Source of the DNA: Alphaproteobacteria bacterium
GTDB taxonomy: Bacteria; Pseudomonadota; Alphaproteobacteria; Micropepsales; Micropepsaceae
Length of the DNA stretch: 40,019 nt
Assembly: GCA_016792785.1 (NCBI GenBank)
Contig: JAEUML010000025.1
Coordinates: forward strand, 1 to 40,019
Reading direction: 5' to 3'
The notes under the pieces are model-generated. The model did no database searches. It was not told the DNA's origin and worked only from the letters and a program-made list of their open reading frames with translations. Shown here piece by piece: positions 1-7,554 of the stretch. A program made the translations under genes and the position numbers. Position 1 is the stretch's first letter. The number at the start of each line of letters is the position of its first letter.

Positions 1-1034
1 CCGACGCCGAGCGCGTTCAGGCCGTTGACGAGCTGCTGCAGGCTGACGCCCGCCTTCAGCACCGCGAGTTTCCGGTCCGAGGATGCGTCGACGTCGATTT
101 CGGTGCGCGGGACGACGACAGTCTCGCCGTCGCTGAACGGCGCGGGCTGCGAGACTTCCGGGAACTCGGTGATGCGGATCGTAAGGTTGCCCTGCGCGAT
201 CGCGACCGCGGAGACGCGCACGTCGGCGCCCATCACGATAATGCCTGAGGCTTCGTCGATCACGACCTTCGCGGGCAGGTCGGGCTCGACGCGCAACTGT
301 TCGATGTCGGTGATGAGGCCCACGGCCTCGCCCTTGTAGTTCGCGGGGACCAAAATGGTGACCGTCGCGGGGTCGGCGGCGTTCGCGACCTTCGAGCCGA
401 TGAAGGCGTTGATCGCATCGCTCATGCGGCGGGCGGTCGTGAAGTCGGGGTTGCGCAGCGCGAGCTTCAGGCGCTGCATGTCGGCGAGCGCGAATTTGAT
501 CTCGCGCTCGACGATCGCGCCGGCGGCGATGCGGCCGGACGTCGGTACGCCGCGGGTCAAGGAGGCCGCGGCACCTTGGGCCTGGAACCCGTTGATCGAA
601 ACCTGGCCCTGCGCAATCGCATAGATGTTGCCGTCGGCGGCGAGCAAGGGCGTGACCAGCAGCGTGCCGCCCTGCAGGTTCTTCGCGTCGCCCAACGCGC
701 TGACCGTCACGTCGATGCGCGTGCCTTGGGTCGAGAACGGGGGTAGGTTCGCGGTGACGATGACGGCCGCGACGTTGCCGCTCGAGATGTTCGTGCCGCG
801 GGTGTTGACGCCGAGGCGTTCCAACATCGCCTGCAAGGATTGCTGCGTGCCCGGCGCGTTGCGCAAGCTGTCGCCGGTGCCGTTCAGGCCGACGACCAGG
901 CCGTAGCCGACCAGCATGTTTTCGCGCACGCCTTCGACGTCGGCGATGTCCTTGATGCGGGAATAGGCGGCGACGGGCGCCACGGGCGCGAACGCCAGGC
1001 TTGCGGCGATCAAGGTCGTCAGTACACGGCGCAT
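1..1034 (-). CDS. flgI: Flagellar P-ring protein FlgI (C-terminus outside the window)
   Basis: FlgI builds the periplasmic P-ring that supports the flagellar rod in the peptidoglycan layer. Reading the complement from the ATG at 1034 gives a Sec signal peptide (MRRVLTTLIAASLAFAP, then Ala/Val-rich), followed by the FlgI opening RIKDIADVEGVRENMLVGYG and VVGLNGTGD. Further family blocks are visible, such as GGTLLVTPLLAADG and VVIDEASGIIVMG. About 344 residues are present and the frame runs off the left edge, so roughly the last 20-30 residues are missing. It is divergent from fliX, as in Caulobacter. A sigma-54-type promoter and an upstream dyad lie in the shared intergenic region. Identification is firm; only the C-terminus is unseen. 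Confidence 0.96.
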   Translation of the reverse strand, partial: MRRVLTTLIAASLAFAPVAPVAAYSRIKDIADVEGVRENMLVGYGLVVGLNGTGDSLRNAPGTQQSLQAMLERLGVNTRGTNISSGNVAAVIVTANLPPFSTQGTRIDVTVSALGDAKNLQGGTLLVTPLLAADGNIYAIAQGQVSINGFQAQGAAASLTRGVPTSGRIAAGAIVEREIKFALADMQRLKLALRNPDFTTARRMSDAINAFIGSKVANAADPATVTILVPANYKGEAVGLITDIEQLRVEPDLPAKVVIDEASGIIVMGADVRVSAVAIAQGNLTIRITEFPEVSQPAPFSDGETVVVPRTEIDVDASSDRKLAVLKAGVSLQQLVNGLNALGV

Positions 1035-1079
1035 GGGGTGCTCTTGTTTCTCAAGGGCGCAATGGGTCGGGTTTTGGAT

Positions 1080-1095
1080 TGCGAAGGCCGTGCCA
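1080..1095 (-). promoter_or_regulatory. Candidate sigma-54 promoter of flgI
   Basis: On the minus strand 1095-1080 reads TGGCACGGCCTTCGCA. The -24 element TGGCAC is exact. The -12 element is TCGCA against the usual TTGCA, and GG and GC are exactly 10 bases apart, as sigma-54 requires. It lies 46 bases upstream of the flgI start. The bases just upstream of the -24 element (TTTCTCGC) nearly match those at the flgF promoter (17005-17020), which supports a shared regulon. Confidence 0.7.
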
Positions 1096-1156
1096 GCGAG
1101 AAACGCCGCGCAAGTGGTTGTTCGGGCTTGGGTTCATGGGGATTGGGTAGAGCGGG

Positions 1157-1171
1157 CGGCAAGATCTGCCG
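1157..1171. promoter_or_regulatory. CGGCA-N5-TGCCG dyad, candidate FlbD-type enhancer (ftr-like)
   Basis: The sequence CGGCAAGATCTGCCG is a perfect 5+5 inverted repeat around a 5-base centre. The same arms and spacing recur at 17075-17089, ahead of the other sigma-54 flagellar promoter. It sits 62 bases upstream of the -24 element of flgI, a normal distance for an activator of sigma-54 promoters. The likeness to Caulobacter ftr sites bound by FlbD is from memory and is inference. Confidence 0.6.
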
Positions 1172-1229
1172 AGACTGATTTGCCGCTACCGCTGCGTTTC
1201 AATCGAATCTTAACCCGCATGCGGCATGC

Positions 1230-1245
1230 TTAAGTGCGGATTAAC
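1230..1245 (+). promoter_or_regulatory. CtrA box, TTAA-N7-TTAAC
   Basis: TTAA at 1230-1233, seven bases, then TTAAC at 1241-1245 is an exact full CtrA recognition sequence. A further TTAAC lies at 1210-1214, with two GCATGC palindromes between. The box ends 14 bases before the fliX ATG. CtrA control of fliX is known in Caulobacter. Here the box is closer to the start codon than a site overlapping -35 would normally be, so it may act on an unusually short leader or as a repressor site. Confidence 0.65.
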
Positions 1246-1259
1246 GGGACCTTTCGTCC

Positions 1260-1682
1260 ATGAAAGTCGACGGACCTCGGGCGGTCGAAACGGTGCGTCA
1301 CATGCGCGGGCGCGCAGGTGTGGGCGCGGCCGGTGCGTTCGCACCCGACATGGGCGGCGAAGTTCGCCATGCGCCGGCAGTCGCGAGCGGGACGCCGATT
1401 GCTGCCGTCGACACGCTGATTGCGCTGCAGGCAGTGCCCGACAGCCTGGCGGGGCGGGCGAAAGCGGCACGACGCGGACGTGATATGCTGGACCTGCTGG
1501 ACGACGTGCGCGACGGGATGCTTTCGGGCGCCGTGTCGCGCGCGACGCTGACCCGGCTGGTGGCGCTTGTCGAGGTCAAGCGGGAGGAGTTCGTCGACCC
1601 GGGTTTGGCCTCCGTGCTCGACGAGATCGAGCTTCGGGCGCGGGTCGAACTTGCCAAGCTGAACTTCCAGGCCGCCTCCTGA
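1260..1682 (+). CDS. fliX: Flagellar assembly regulator FliX
   Basis: FliX couples completion of early flagellar structures to the activity of the sigma-54 activator FlbD in alphaproteobacteria. The 140-residue product begins MKVDGP, the usual FliX opening, followed by a variable Ala/Gly-rich stretch to about residue 45. It then has the family core: AAVDTLIALQAVPDSLAGR, RGRDMLDLLDDVRDGMLSG, and a helical end containing RARVELAKLNFQAAS. Length fits the family (about 140). It is divergent from flgI and followed by dksA. No strong Shine-Dalgarno is visible; the start is chosen on the conserved N-terminus. A CtrA box lies 14 bases upstream. Confidence 0.9.
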   Translation: MKVDGPRAVETVRHMRGRAGVGAAGAFAPDMGGEVRHAPAVASGTPIAAVDTLIALQAVPDSLAGRAKAARRGRDMLDLLDDVRDGMLSGAVSRATLTRLVALVEVKREEFVDPGLASVLDEIELRARVELAKLNFQAAS

Positions 1683-1746
1683 AATCGTCCCCAACGGCGG
1701 GGCCCCCAAAGTCATAAACCCTTAAAGAACCTCGCGTTTTCTCCCG

Positions 1747-1776
1747 TTGCTGTTGCGGTGCGGGTCTGCCTATAGT
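1747..1776 (+). promoter_or_regulatory. Possible housekeeping promoter of dksA
   Basis: TTGCTG at 1747-1752 and TATAGT at 1771-1776 are separated by 18 bases, 46 bases before the dksA ATG. The -10 is good and the -35 keeps only the TTG. A clear GGAGGAA ribosome-binding sequence follows at about 1808. It would let dksA be expressed apart from fliX. Tentative. Confidence 0.35.
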
Positions 1777-1822
1777 CCGCCCGCTTTGGCGCTTTGGGTC
1801 GCGTCGGGGAGGAAGAGCGAAC

Positions 1823-2239
1823 ATGGGCGTGACGCTGCCGCCGAACTACCGGCCGTCGGACGACGAGCCCTTCATGAACGAACGCCAGCGCGAATATTTC
1901 CGCCGCCGGCTGATCCAGTGGAAAGACGACATCATCCGCGAAGCGAAAGAGACGCTGCAAAATCTGGCGGCGGATTCGGTGGCGCACGCGGACCTTGCCG
2001 ACCGCGCGTCGAGCGAGGCGGAGCGCGCGAACGAACTGCGCACGCGCGACCGGCAGCGCAAGCTGATCTCCAAGATCGACGCGGCGCTGCGCCGAATCGA
2101 AGAAGGCACTTACGGGTTTTGCGAAGACACGGGCGATCCGATCAGCCTGCGCCGGTTGGAAGCACGCCCCATCGCCACGCTCAGCATCGAAGCGCAGGAG
2201 CGGCATGAGCGGCGCGAGAAGGTCTACCGGGACGATTAG
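1823..2239 (+). CDS. dksA: DksA-type RNA polymerase-binding transcription factor
   Basis: DksA enters the secondary channel of RNA polymerase and works with ppGpp at stringent promoters. The 138-residue protein has a coiled coil whose tip carries the functional acidic pattern (D57, D60, A62 in DLADRAS). The C-terminal zinc-finger fold keeps only one of four cysteines: C100 remains, while the other ligand positions hold T103, S121 and A124. This cysteine-poor form is typical of alphaproteobacterial DksA and should not need zinc. The opening MGVTLPPNYRPSDDEPF matches family members, supporting the start at 1823 over a later Met. The stop overlaps the convergent cyclase gene by 4 bases. Confidence 0.93.
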   Translation: MGVTLPPNYRPSDDEPFMNERQREYFRRRLIQWKDDIIREAKETLQNLAADSVAHADLADRASSEAERANELRTRDRQRKLISKIDAALRRIEEGTYGFCEDTGDPISLRRLEARPIATLSIEAQERHERREKVYRDD

Positions 2240-4500
2240 TTCGTCTTCGCGTCGCCGGTGGCGAGCGCTTCGAAGCGCGGATCGTCGCGCAGTTTGTCGA
2301 AGATCGGGTCGAGGCGCAGGATCGCGGGCGTGTAGTCTCCGCTGGGCGCCTTTTGCATCCGTTCGAGCGCCGGGATCGCGAGGTCTTTGTCCCCGAAATA
2401 GGCCCAGATGCGCATCTGTGTGTCTTCGTACCGGTTGGTTGATCCCGTCTGGAGGCCGATCGCCTTTTGCGCATAGGTCAACGCGCGTTCGCGGTCGCCG
2501 AGATAGCAATAGGCTTGGGCGAGCGAATTGACGATGCTGGCGTTCTTCGGCTGGCGCAGGAATTCGGCGGCGAACGCCGCACGCGCCTTTTCCAGGTCCT
2601 GCACCGCGCGCACGGCATCGCCCGAGAGCGCGCGCAGGCGGCCGAGTTCGAGGCGCATGTTCGCGGCGGTCGTCGCCTCCTGGTCTTTCGCCAGATGCGC
2701 CTCCAGAACGGCGATGGCGTCCGTGTACTGACGTTCGAGGGCGGCCTGCGTCACGATGCGGCGGTAGACGAAAAAGTCCGAGCGGCTGCGCAGCGGCTTC
2801 AGCAGGGCGCCCGCCTCCGCAAGTTTGCCCTGGCGCTGGAAGATGCGCGCCTTCTCGGCCGTGAACGACGCGTCGCCGGGCCAGCGGGCGAGCGCCTCGT
2901 CCGTTTGTTTCAGCGCGGCGTCGAGATTGCGCATCGAGACGAGCACGCCGATCAGGCTGGAGCGTACGTCGGGGCGCAGCGGATCGCGCGCGACAGCCTG
3001 TTCATAGATCGCGCGGCTTTCCTCCCAGCGGCCCTCGCGCCTGGCGATCGAGCCCAAGGCCATGAACGTCTCGAGCTCGTTCGGCCAGGTGGCCTGCACC
3101 TTTTCGAATTGCTGGCGGGCGCGGGCGTAATCGCGCTCCACGTAATAGGTGTAGAACCCTTCAGCCAACTGCACCTCGGGCAGGTCGGGGCGTAAGGCGA
3201 CCGCCTTGTCCAGCGCCGCGCGCGCGGCGGCGCGTTGCGCCTCGGTCTGCTCGCGCCTCGAATAGGTTTGCGCTTCGACGCGGGCGGTTGCGGCCCAGGC
3301 GAGCGCAAAGTCCGGGTCGAACGTCACCGCTTCGGCGAAGTGGGCCGCCGCCCGCGCGCGGCCGCCGCGTTCGTGGGATGCGGCGACACCGCGCAGATAG
3401 GCGATGTAGGCCTCAGGCCTTGCCGTCGATGCTTGCGCGATCGCCTTTTTCTCTTCGGCGGTGACGGTCGCGTTCAGCGCGCCCGCGATCGCGACGGCGA
3501 TTTCGGTTTGCACGGCCAGGATGTCGTCGACCTTGCGGTCGAAGATCTCGGCCCAGAGATGCCCGTCGGTTTCGGCGCGGATCAGCTGCACGTTGACGCG
3601 CACGCGGTCGCCTTCGCGCTGCACGCTGCCTTCGAGGATGTTGGCGACGCCGAGCTGGGCCGCGAGCTCGCGCAAGTTGCCCGGCCGGCTCGACAGTTGC
3701 GCGGTCGAGGTGCGGGAGATGACTTTCAGCGAAGAGAGTTTGGCGAGCCGCGTCAGGATCTCGTCCTGCACGCCGATCGCGAAGAAGGCCGCGTCTTTTT
3801 CCGAACTCAAATTCTCGAACGGCAGGACGGCGATCGAGGCGATCGGCGCCTGATCGCCCGGCATGACGCGCAGCGCGCCCAATGTCAGCGCGACGGCTGC
3901 GGCGGCAATGATCAGCGCGCCTGCGATCAGCGCCGCGCGCCGCGGCACGCGCGAGGCGGTGCGCGCCCAGAAATAGGCAAGGCGCGCTTTCAGGTCGCGC
4001 CGGCGCGGGGCGTGCGGCAGGAACGTGAAGACCTCGATCACCTCCGACATCTTGGGCAGGCGGATCGTGCCGCGCGAATGCAGCGAGTCGGCGAGCGGCC
4101 CGCGCATCATGCGCTTCACGTCGGCCGAGATCAGGACCGAGCCGGGGGCGGCCTGCGCCATCAGGCGCGCGGCGACGTTGATGCCGTGGCCCAAAAGGTC
4201 GCCGTCCGGCTGCACCATCACGTCGCCCAAATGCACGCCGACGCGCACTTTCGGTTCGCAGGTCTCGGCAAGTTCGAACGCGGCCTCGACGGCGAGCAGG
4301 CTCGACGGGAACTCCAGCATGAAGCCGTCGCCCGCGGAGTTGAACATGCGTCCGCCGTGGCGGGCGGCGATCGCGTCGATCTTCTCGTGCAGCGCCGCCA
4401 CCTCCGCCGTCGTGCGCGCCTCGTCGGCCTCGGTGCGCGCGGAGTAGCCGGCGACGTCGAGCGCGACGATAGTGGCGAGTTTGCGGGTGGCTTCGGCCAT
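2236..4500 (-). CDS. Class III adenylate/guanylate cyclase with FlgO-like domain and TPR repeats
   Basis: The 754-residue product starts with a class III cyclase catalytic domain (about 8-160). Metal-binding Asp are D15 (ALDVAGYS) and D58 (SAGDG), and the transition-state pair N108/R112 is in GINVAARL. The Lys that usually reads adenine (KxxGD) is N54 here, so nucleotide specificity is uncertain. One membrane helix follows at about 188-212. Next is a TolB/FlgO-like region (IASIAVLPFENLSS, LEGSVQREGDRVRV) and TPR-type helical repeats to the end. The start is the ATG at 4500, where the catalytic domain opens (MAEATRKLATIVALDVAGYS). Such multidomain cyclases are common in rhizobia and relatives. 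It converges on dksA with a 4-base overlap. Confidence 0.85.
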   Translation of the reverse strand: MAEATRKLATIVALDVAGYSARTEADEARTTAEVAALHEKIDAIAARHGGRMFNSAGDGFMLEFPSSLLAVEAAFELAETCEPKVRVGVHLGDVMVQPDGDLLGHGINVAARLMAQAAPGSVLISADVKRMMRGPLADSLHSRGTIRLPKMSEVIEVFTFLPHAPRRRDLKARLAYFWARTASRVPRRAALIAGALIIAAAAVALTLGALRVMPGDQAPIASIAVLPFENLSSEKDAAFFAIGVQDEILTRLAKLSSLKVISRTSTAQLSSRPGNLRELAAQLGVANILEGSVQREGDRVRVNVQLIRAETDGHLWAEIFDRKVDDILAVQTEIAVAIAGALNATVTAEEKKAIAQASTARPEAYIAYLRGVAASHERGGRARAAAHFAEAVTFDPDFALAWAATARVEAQTYSRREQTEAQRAAARAALDKAVALRPDLPEVQLAEGFYTYYVERDYARARQQFEKVQATWPNELETFMALGSIARREGRWEESRAIYEQAVARDPLRPDVRSSLIGVLVSMRNLDAALKQTDEALARWPGDASFTAEKARIFQRQGKLAEAGALLKPLRSRSDFFVYRRIVTQAALERQYTDAIAVLEAHLAKDQEATTAANMRLELGRLRALSGDAVRAVQDLEKARAAFAAEFLRQPKNASIVNSLAQAYCYLGDRERALTYAQKAIGLQTGSTNRYEDTQMRIWAYFGDKDLAIPALERMQKAPSGDYTPAILRLDPIFDKLRDDPRFEALATGDAKTN

Positions 4501-4836
4501 GGTCTCGCGCGGTCTCTTGCACGGTGCGGTGCGGATGCTACGCGGGGCGGGGGGCAAAGGCGAGGGGCGTAGGGGCGGATGCCGGAAGGAGACGCGGCGG
4601 CTCAGGCGCGGTGCCTGCGTCGCGCCCACCGGGACAGCGCTGGCACGCCCGGTTTCGACGAGGGTTCCGGGTGGCGGCGCGCTGCGGCAGGTGCCGCTTT
4701 GTGAGCATTGCCGCTTGTGCAAGCGGCCCCATCGCTTGAGTCGCCGATGGTCCTGATCGGTGTCTGGCCCGATCCGATCGATAGTTGTCCCATCCCAGTT
4801 AGACGAGGGCCCGTTCTCGCCCCTTAAGCTGGGCCG
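4501..4836. other. Intergenic region between the divergent cyclase and PaiB-like genes
   Basis: These 336 bases separate two divergent genes. I see no convincing coding frame: the short open frames are arginine-rich and unrelated to any family. The only structure that stands out is the 7-base inverted repeat at 4711-4726. Promoters for both neighbours must lie here but no clear -35/-10 pair could be assigned. Confidence 0.6.
4711..4726. repeat. Perfect inverted repeat CCGCTTG-TG-CAAGCGG
   Basis: Seven-base arms flank a 2-base centre, 111 bases before the PaiB-like gene and 211 bases before the cyclase gene. The short centre favours a protein-binding dyad over an RNA hairpin. Which gene, if any, it controls is unknown. 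Confidence 0.45.
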
Positions 4837-5478
4837 ATGAAGCGCCCGATTGCGGAAAAATTCTCCGCCAGCAACGAAGAAACGGTTCGCCTGATCGACA
4901 CTTATCCGTTGGCCTGGATCGTGGCCGGTGCCGGAACCGAGGCGAAAGCGTCGTTGCTGCCGTTGAGAGCGGTTGTCGCCGACGATGGGCGCATTACGGC
5001 GCTGATGGGGCATTGCGCCCGCGCCAACGAAGTCGTTGCGGCACTACGCGCCAATCCAGCGGCCGTCGTGCTGTTTTTGGGGCCGCACGGCTACATCTCG
5101 CCGTCGTGGATGCGCGACCGCACGCAAGCCCCGACATGGAACTATGCGAGCGCGCGCTTCGCCGTCAGGATCACGCTCGTGGACGACGCGCGCGCGTTGC
5201 GCGACCACCTGGACGATCTGGTGCAGGCGATGGAGCAAAAGATCGGCGGCCGTTGGTCGGTCGCAGACATGGGCCCTCGTTTCGAATCCCTCGCCGAGCG
5301 CATCGTCGCCTTCCGCGCCGACGTCGTATCGCATCACGTGAAGTTCAAACTCGGGCAAGACGAACGGGACGACGTCTTCGACGACATCCTGGCGGCGCTT
5401 GCGGCAGGCGATGATCGCGCATTGCTCGATCTCATGACCGCGTTCAACCGAAATCGCGCGGGGCGGGAAGGCGACTGA
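4837..5478 (+). CDS. PaiB-like FMN-binding protein
   Basis: The 213-residue protein belongs to the PaiB / FMN-binding split-barrel group, whose founding member is a Bacillus transcriptional regulator. Supporting motifs are GHCARANE (about 65-72), FLGPHGYISPSWM with TWNYASARF (about 88-112), and the late basic stretch HHVKFKLGQDERDD. These correspond to the conserved flavin-pocket blocks of PaiB. Length matches the family (about 205-215). It is divergent from the cyclase gene. It converges on the AraC gene with 20 bases between stop codons. Whether it regulates transcription or is a flavoenzyme cannot be told from sequence. Confidence 0.85.
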   Translation: MKRPIAEKFSASNEETVRLIDTYPLAWIVAGAGTEAKASLLPLRAVVADDGRITALMGHCARANEVVAALRANPAAVVLFLGPHGYISPSWMRDRTQAPTWNYASARFAVRITLVDDARALRDHLDDLVQAMEQKIGGRWSVADMGPRFESLAERIVAFRADVVSHHVKFKLGQDERDDVFDDILAALAAGDDRALLDLMTAFNRNRAGREGD

Positions 5479-5498
5479 GGCGACGAGCTATACGACCG

Positions 5499-6290
5499 CT
5501 AGTCCGCGCCGGTGTCGTCGACGCCTTCGAAATAGTGCGAGGGCGAGACGCCGAACGTTCTGCGGAACATGGCCGTGAACGCGCTTGGGCTGTTGTAGCC
5601 GATGTCGAAGGCGACGTTGGTGACGCGCTGGCCTGTCGCCAGTCTCGCCAACGCCTCCATCAAGCGAACGTGCTGGCGCCAAGCGGCGAAGCTCATGCCG
5701 GTTTGCTGACGAAAAAGGCGCGTGAACGTGCGCCGCCCCATGTTGACGGCGCGCGCCCAATCGTCGAGCGTTTTGGCGTCGGCCGGGTCGGCGAGAATCG
5801 CTTTGGAGGCGCGCGCGAGCCTTGCGTCGGTCGGCATCGGCACATGCAGCGGTGCCGCCGGGGTCGCCGTGATCTCGTCGAGGATCAGGTTCATGATGCG
5901 CCCACCGCGCCCGCCTTCGTCGTATTCGATCGGCAGCAACGTCGCCTCGACGATCAGTTCGCGCAGCAGGTTCGACACTTCGATGGCGCGGCAGGTCTTC
6001 GGCAGATTCGGCCGCGCGTTCATGTCGACGTAGAGCGTCTTCAACGAGACGGCGCCGCGGCAGACGGCTTCGTGCTCCAAATTCGGCGGGATCCACAGCG
6101 CGCGTTGCGGCGGAACGACGAAGCTCGCCTCGCTCGTCGATATGGTCATCACGCCCGCCGTCGCGAAGAGGAGTTGCGCGCGCGGATGGCTGTGCTTCGG
6201 ATCGACAAAGCCCGGCGGATACTCGTCGACCAGCGCCGCGACGGGACGGGCTACTTTCTGGTAGTCGACGCTTTTTGTGCTCCGGGCCAT
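5499..6290 (-). CDS. AraC-family transcriptional regulator with cupin N-terminus
   Basis: The 263-residue protein has an N-terminal cupin-like sensor (about 25-110: HSHPRAQLLFATAGVMTIS, VVPPQRALWIPPNLEHE). A C-terminal AraC DNA-binding domain follows (about 165-255), including LDDWARAVNMGRRTFTRLF and the second-helix signature VAFDIGYNSPSAFTAMFRR followed by FGVSPSHYF. The start at 6290 (MARSTKSVDYQ) is chosen because upstream codons read into the divergent promoter region. It is divergent from the esterase and TonB receptor genes, which are its likely targets. The effector is unknown. Confidence 0.88.
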   Translation of the reverse strand: MARSTKSVDYQKVARPVAALVDEYPPGFVDPKHSHPRAQLLFATAGVMTISTSEASFVVPPQRALWIPPNLEHEAVCRGAVSLKTLYVDMNARPNLPKTCRAIEVSNLLRELIVEATLLPIEYDEGGRGGRIMNLILDEITATPAAPLHVPMPTDARLARASKAILADPADAKTLDDWARAVNMGRRTFTRLFRQQTGMSFAAWRQHVRLMEALARLATGQRVTNVAFDIGYNSPSAFTAMFRRTFGVSPSHYFEGVDDTGAD

Positions 6291-6393
6291 TTTGCCCAGA
6301 ATAGCTTGAATTCGAGCCGCGGGCGACAGTGCGCGTGCCGGGCTCCTTGCTATGTTTGCGAGCCGTACCGTTAACAGGAGCGCTTGTCGCGCC

Positions 6394-7377
6394 ATGACCG
6401 TTCAGCCGAACCGCGCCGTGGATGCTCATGCCGGCGATGTCGATCCGCAGATCAAACGGTTCGTCGAGACCATGAGCGCTGCCTATGCGCGCTATCCCGA
6501 CTTCTCGACCATCACGGTGGAAGAGGCGCGCCGGATCTGCGAAGCGGTTCGCGCGCCCTGGGTCAAGGGCGGACCGTCGATCGCCGCCACGACGGAGCGT
6601 ACGATCCCGACGCGCGCGGGCGAGGTCAGGCTTCGCATCTATGACCCGGAGCCCGAGCGCACAAAGCCTGCGCTCGCTTATCTGCACGGCGGCGGCTGGA
6701 CGGTGTTCAGCCTCGACACGCATGATCGCTTGATGCGCGAATACGCGCATCGCGGACGCATCGCGGTCGTCGGCATCGACTACGCCCGCTCGCCGGAGGC
6801 GAAGTTCCCGACGGCGCTGGAACAAACCGTCGATGCGTTGATCTGGTTGCAGGCGAACGCGGCAGGCCTTTCGATCGATGCGAACAAACTCGCGATCGGC
6901 GGCGATTCCGCGGGCGCCAATCTTTCGATCGCGGCGGCGTTGATGCTGCGCGATGTAGGGCGCGCGAAGCTACTCAATGCGCTCGTGCTGAACTACGGCG
7001 TGTTCGACGTTGCGATCTCCGAGGCGTCGGCCCGCCGCTATGGCGGCAAGGGCTACATGCTGACTGCGGATGAGATGGACTATTTCTTCAACAACTACAC
7101 GCGCAGCCCAAAGGATCTCGACGATCCGCTCGTGCGTCCGGTCAAAGCGGACTTGCGCGGGTTGCCGCCCTGCCTTCTGATCGTTCCGGAATGTGACGTT
7201 CTGACGGAGCAGAGTTTCGCGCTTTCGGAAAAACTGTTGCGCGCGAATGTTCCCGTCGAGGCCAAAATCTATGAGGGCGCGACGCACAGCTTTCTTGAAG
7301 CGATGTCGATCGCCGACGTCAGCAACCGTGCAATTTCTGATACCACCGCCTGGCTGCGCCGTACGCTAAGTGATTGA
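6394..7377 (+). CDS. Alpha/beta hydrolase, hormone-sensitive-lipase (HSL) type
   Basis: A 327-residue cytoplasmic esterase of the HSL / alpha-beta hydrolase-3 group. The oxyanion-hole motif HGGGW is at about 101-105. The nucleophile is S172 in GGDSAGAN, the acid is D268 in ECDVLTEQ and the base is H298 in THSF. There is no signal peptide. The ATG at 6394 is preceded by AACAGGAGC; an earlier ATG at 6352 adds an arginine-rich leader and is less likely. It lies between an AraC regulator and a siderophore-type receptor, so one idea is that it opens an ester bond in an imported siderophore. Substrate cannot be read from the sequence. Confidence 0.88.
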   Translation: MTVQPNRAVDAHAGDVDPQIKRFVETMSAAYARYPDFSTITVEEARRICEAVRAPWVKGGPSIAATTERTIPTRAGEVRLRIYDPEPERTKPALAYLHGGGWTVFSLDTHDRLMREYAHRGRIAVVGIDYARSPEAKFPTALEQTVDALIWLQANAAGLSIDANKLAIGGDSAGANLSIAAALMLRDVGRAKLLNALVLNYGVFDVAISEASARRYGGKGYMLTADEMDYFFNNYTRSPKDLDDPLVRPVKADLRGLPPCLLIVPECDVLTEQSFALSEKLLRANVPVEAKIYEGATHSFLEAMSIADVSNRAISDTTAWLRRTLSD

Positions 7378-7415
7378 AAAATAACAACCTGACCGGCTTG
7401 GCAGATTGCGCACTG

Positions 7416-7431
7416 CAACTTCTAATTGTTG
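7416..7431. promoter_or_regulatory. Short dyad in the TonB-receptor leader (possible metal-regulator site)
   Basis: CAAC-N8-GTTG with an AT-rich centre lies in the 177-base gap before the receptor gene, 123 bases before its ATG. It is the most AT-rich part of the gap and could hold a promoter or iron-regulator site. It does not match a Fur or Irr consensus that I can state with confidence. Confidence 0.2.
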
Positions 7432-7554
7432 ATATGGCCACGGCGCGATGGTTTGCGGCCCTTTCGCGAATGCGGGCCAATCCATCGAAGTTCAGGATCG
7501 AGCACGCGGGCGCAAGAGGCCGCGTCGGCGTCAAGAAGAGAAGTGGGGGCACAC

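Noticed and set aside
1693-1708. GGGGCCCC palindrome after fliX as a terminator
   Set aside because: No loop and no T-run; too short to be a convincing terminator.
4501-5013. N-terminal extension of the cyclase up to 5013
   Set aside because: It crosses the PaiB-like gene and the intergenic region and lacks family similarity; the catalytic domain opens right after the ATG at 4500.
7378-7554. A Fur or Irr box before the TonB receptor
   Set aside because: The CAAC-N8-GTTG dyad does not match an iron-regulator consensus well enough; listed only as a weak site.
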